From Thauera sp. 2A1 (GTDB taxonomy: Bacteria; Pseudomonadota; Gammaproteobacteria; Burkholderiales; Rhodocyclaceae): a stretch of DNA of 64,000 bases. Shown here in pieces: positions 61,587 through 64,000 of the stretch (position 1 is its first letter; each line of letters begins with the position of its first letter). Both the position numbers and the translations under genes were made by a program. The notes beneath the pieces were generated by a model, which saw only the letters and a list, made by a program, of their open reading frames with translations, had not been told where the DNA came from and searched no databases. The DNA is taken from NCBI RefSeq assembly GCF_009469595.2, contig NZ_SSXV01000019.1:1-64000 (forward strand), read 5' to 3'.

Positions 61587-63293
61587 TCAGGGCTGGGTAT
61601 CCGGCGCCGACGCGCCGGTCCCCGCGGGCGCGGGGCCGGAGGCTGGGGCGTTGCCGGTCGTGCGCCGGCGGGCCTCGATCTGTTCGATCTCGGCCTGCGT
61701 TTCAGCGCTCAGGTTGTCCGTGTTCTTCGGCTGCGCTGCGGCCCTCTGTGCCTGCGCACGTGCCAGCGCGGCGGCGATCAGCGCTTTCTTGGGGTCTTCG
61801 GCAGCATCGGCGGCGGGCGTCGCTGCAGCACCATCGACCGCCGGTTCGGTTGCGAGCTTGGCGCGCGTCTCGGCTGCCTTCGCGGCGAGCTTGGCGGCCT
61901 TCTCCTCCTTCTCGCGCTCCTGGCGGAAATTGCGGAACTCGAAGCGTTCGCGCGCCTGGTCCGATGCGGACTTGTCGCGCTCGCGCGCCCAGATCTCGCT
62001 CTTGGAAAAGCGGTAGTAGTCGACCAGCGGGATGTGCGAGGGACACACGTAGGCGCAGCAGCCACATTCGATGCAATCGAACAGGTTGTACTCCTGTGCC
62101 TTGCCGAAGTTCTTCGCGCGGCTGAACCAGTAAAGCTCGAAAGGCTGCAGGTCTGCGGGGCAGGCGCGCGCGCACTCGCCGCAGCGGATGCAGGCCTGCT
62201 CGGGCGGCGGCGGCGGGAAGAGCGCGTCGCTCGCCACCAGGATGCAGTTGGTGGCCTTGACGACGGGCACGTCGAAGCCGGGCATGCGCATCCCCATCAT
62301 CGGGCCGCCCATCAGGTAGCGAGTGGTGTCGGTGCGCTGACCGGAGAGCCGCACGACATCGCTCATCGGCGTGCCGATGAGGACCTCGTAGTTGCGCGGC
62401 CGGTCGACGTTGCCGGCGACGGTGACGATGCGGGAGATCAGCGGATGGCCGCAGGTGAGCGCCTCGAACACGGCGTAGGCGGTGCCGACGTTGAAGCACT
62501 GCACGCCGAAATCGGTCGAGCGACGGCCGTGCGGCACCTCGATGCCGGTAAGCACGCGAATCAACTGCTTCGCGCCGCCGGCCGGATAGCGGGTGGGGAT
62601 CGCCACCACCTCCATCGACTCGCCTTCCGCACGAACGGCCGTCTGCATGGCGGCGACCGCTTCCGGCTTGTTGTCCTCGATGCCGATCAGCACCTCATCG
62701 GCCTGCAGCAGGTGGCGCAGGATCGCAGTGCCCTTGACGATGCCGGCGGCGCGCTCGCGCATCAGCATGTCGTCGCAGGTGATGAAGGGCTCGCATTCGG
62801 CGCCGTTCAGCACCAGGGTGCGTGTCCTTCCCTCGCGCCCCGGGTTCATCTTCAGATGGGTCGGGAAGACCGCGCCGCCCAGCCCGACGATGCCGGCGTC
62901 GCGCACGAAATCGCGCAGTTCGTCAGGCGGCGTGCTCTTGTAGTTGAGTCGATCGAGCTCGGCCCAGCGATCCTCGCCATCGGGCTCGATGATCACCGAC
63001 AGCATCGTCAGGCCGGAGGGGTGTGCCATGAGGGCGGGCTCGACGGCCGTGACGAGGCCGGAGGTGGGCGCGTGGACGGCGGACGAGACGTTGCCGTCAG
63101 CCGCGCCGATGAGCTCTCCCTTCAGCACCCGCTGGCCTGCGCGCACGAGCGGATGCGGCGTCCCGCCTATGCTCTGGTGCAGGGGCACGACGAGGCGCGG
63201 GGGCAGCGGCGCCTTGACGATGGGCTCGGAGGTCGAAGCCGCCTTGTTCGTTGCCGGCTTGACGCCGCCGTGGAAGCGGAAGAGCGAGCGCAT
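61587..63293 (-). CDS. rnfC: Rnf electron-transport complex subunit C
   Basis: Peripheral Fe-S/flavin/NADH-binding subunit, 568 aa. The NADH- and FMN-site region (GLGGAVFPTHLKMNP, LVLNGAECEPFITCDD) resembles the complex I 51-kDa subunit. Two [4Fe-4S] motifs follow: CIRCGECARACP and CIECGCCAYVCP. The C-terminal 120 residues are a charged Ala/Lys-rich coiled coil and linker (AAKLAAKAAETRAKLA), as in long proteobacterial RnfC proteins. The ATG at 63293 overlaps the rnfB stop by one base. The frame running to 63938 is a shadow. Confidence 0.95.
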   Translation of the reverse strand: MRSLFRFHGGVKPATNKAASTSEPIVKAPLPPRLVVPLHQSIGGTPHPLVRAGQRVLKGELIGAADGNVSSAVHAPTSGLVTAVEPALMAHPSGLTMLSVIIEPDGEDRWAELDRLNYKSTPPDELRDFVRDAGIVGLGGAVFPTHLKMNPGREGRTRTLVLNGAECEPFITCDDMLMRERAAGIVKGTAILRHLLQADEVLIGIEDNKPEAVAAMQTAVRAEGESMEVVAIPTRYPAGGAKQLIRVLTGIEVPHGRRSTDFGVQCFNVGTAYAVFEALTCGHPLISRIVTVAGNVDRPRNYEVLIGTPMSDVVRLSGQRTDTTRYLMGGPMMGMRMPGFDVPVVKATNCILVASDALFPPPPPEQACIRCGECARACPADLQPFELYWFSRAKNFGKAQEYNLFDCIECGCCAYVCPSHIPLVDYYRFSKSEIWARERDKSASDQARERFEFRNFRQEREKEEKAAKLAAKAAETRAKLATEPAVDGAAATPAADAAEDPKKALIAAALARAQAQRAAAQPKNTDNLSAETQAEIEQIEARRRTTGNAPASGPAPAGTGASAPDTQP

Positions 63294-63844
63294 CACGCCA
63301 CCCTCCTGAGCTCGACGACGGGGTATTTCCATTTCCAGTTTTCCACGGTCTCGGGGATGGGCGTCATCGTGATGCAGTCCACCGGGCAGGGCGCAACGCA
63401 CAGTTCGCAGCCGGTGCAGAGCTTGTCGATCACGGTGTGCATCTGCTTGGCCGCGCCGACGATGGCATCGACCGGGCAGGCCTGGATGCACAGCGTGCAG
63501 CCGATGCAGGTCTGCTCGTCGATCACCGCGACGGCTTTGGGCTTCTCGACGCCATGCTCCTCCGACAGCGGCTTGAACTCGCGCCCCAGCAGGTCGGCCA
63601 GCTTGCGGATGCCTTCCTCGCCACCGGGCGGGCACTGGTTGATCTCGGCCGCGCCCTGGGCGATCGCCTCGGCATAGGGCTTGCACCCCGGGTAGCCGCA
63701 CTGGCCGCACTGGGTCTGTGGCAGGATCGCGTCGATCTTCTCGACCAGCGGATCGCCCTCGACCTTGAAGCGGATCGCGGCATAACCCAGGGCCGCGCCA
63801 AGCACGATGGCGATGCCGGTCATGACGAGCAGGGCTGAAAGCAT
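63293..63844 (-). CDS. rnfB: Rnf electron-transport complex subunit B
   Basis: Fe-S subunit that receives electrons from ferredoxin, 183 aa. An N-terminal membrane helix (about 1-22) is followed by a four-Cys domain (CGQCGYPGC and QCPPGGE) and two [4Fe-4S] ferredoxin motifs, [12 protein letters not shown] and [12 protein letters not shown]. In the usual order it is second in the operon, after rnfA (68-nt gap). Confidence 0.96.
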   Translation of the reverse strand: MLSALLVMTGIAIVLGAALGYAAIRFKVEGDPLVEKIDAILPQTQCGQCGYPGCKPYAEAIAQGAAEINQCPPGGEEGIRKLADLLGREFKPLSEEHGVEKPKAVAVIDEQTCIGCTLCIQACPVDAIVGAAKQMHTVIDKLCTGCELCVAPCPVDCITMTPIPETVENWKWKYPVVELRRVA

Positions 63845-63912
63845 GCGGAGGCTCTTGTTGTCGTTTGTGGGTGAGGGCGTGCAAAGCCGCGGGCGCTGTC
63901 GGCCCGCTCCGG

Positions 63913-64000
63913 TCAGTGGAAGCGGTCCAGCCCGGCAAAGCCCATGAAGGCCAGGCTCATGAAGCCGGCGGTGATCATCGCGATCGCGGTGCCCTTGAAC
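63913..64000 (-). CDS. rnfA: Rnf electron-transport complex subunit A, C-terminal end only
   Basis: The window's last bases on minus encode the end of Rnf[21 protein letters not shown], then FAGLDRFH and a stop at 63913-63915. This matches the typical C-terminal helix of RnfA/NqrE. The N-terminal part lies beyond the window. It is the first gene of rnfABCDGE-nth. Confidence 0.9.
   Translation of the reverse strand, partial: FKGTAIAMITAGFMSLAFMGFAGLDRFH

Noticed and set aside
61587-63938. A 783-codon frame apparently fusing RnfB-like and RnfC regions
   Set aside because: The part before 63293 is an out-of-frame reading of rnfB; the rnfC start overlaps the rnfB stop by one base.
1-64000. tRNA or rRNA genes, prophage or insertion sequence
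   Set aside because: No cloverleaf-like stretch, rRNA segment, transposase or phage gene was seen in reading either strand; a tRNAscan or Infernal run would be needed to exclude a short tRNA fully.

Overview
The window is a GC-rich chromosomal segment, almost entirely coding. Gene content suggests a facultatively respiring betaproteobacterium of the Rhodocyclales (Azoarcus/Thauera/Aromatoleum-like): a cbb3 oxidase operon with CcoG and FixH, an FNR-type iron-sulfur regulator beside hemN, an Rnf complex beside nth, many c-type cytochromes and a class II (B12) ribonucleotide reductase. The assignment rests on gene content and general knowledge, not on a database search.

Layout. 1-6.0 kb: ccoNOQP, then ccoG and fixH, a broken small-protein gene and a small membrane protein, closed by a strong terminator. 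6.0-12.4 kb: anaerobic-response block with a UspA protein, an MBL/beta-CASP hydrolase, a Dnr-like Crp/Fnr regulator, a SirB-like membrane protein, fnr, hemN and a SafE/TauE-like copper-locus membrane protein. FNR-type boxes lie upstream of ccoN, between uspA and the MBL gene, and between fnr and hemN. 12.4-16.3 kb: a MerR regulator divergent from copA-copZ, then ppa. 16.4-22.7 kb: an IclR regulator, a sulfatase/octaheme-cytochrome operon, a secreted repeat protein and a Sel1-repeat protein. 22.8-27.8 kb: nrdJ with an NrdR-type box, an HDOD protein and a CDF metal exporter. 27.8-29.06 kb: a poorly coding patch with one orphan membrane protein.

29-41 kb: housekeeping and mixed genes (EEP nuclease, DUF2189, hydrolase, DUF465, greB, htpG with a sigma-32-like promoter, yceI, a GGDEF-like protein, MFS, yqeY, DUF342). 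41-50 kb: RND pump with its adaptor, a nitronate-monooxygenase-like protein, a methyltransferase overlapping a ClC channel, and MarR. 50-55.6 kb: MoxR / EAL-HDOD / VWA operon, a diheme cytochrome c and a MetC-like enzyme. 56-64 kb: cysK, a class II amidotransferase, DUF1841, nth and rnfEGDCBA on the minus strand; rnfA runs off the end.

The most unusual signal is a dispersed structured element present three times (about 12.40-12.50, 55.66-55.76 and 55.86-55.96 kb). It has a conserved core of about 45 nt inside variable arms that remain complementary, with compensatory changes, G-U pairs that all point to one sense strand, and a 3x3 purine-rich internal loop. It looks like a structured RNA or single-stranded DNA family that I cannot match to anything I know. 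No tRNA, rRNA, CRISPR array, complete insertion sequence or prophage was seen.
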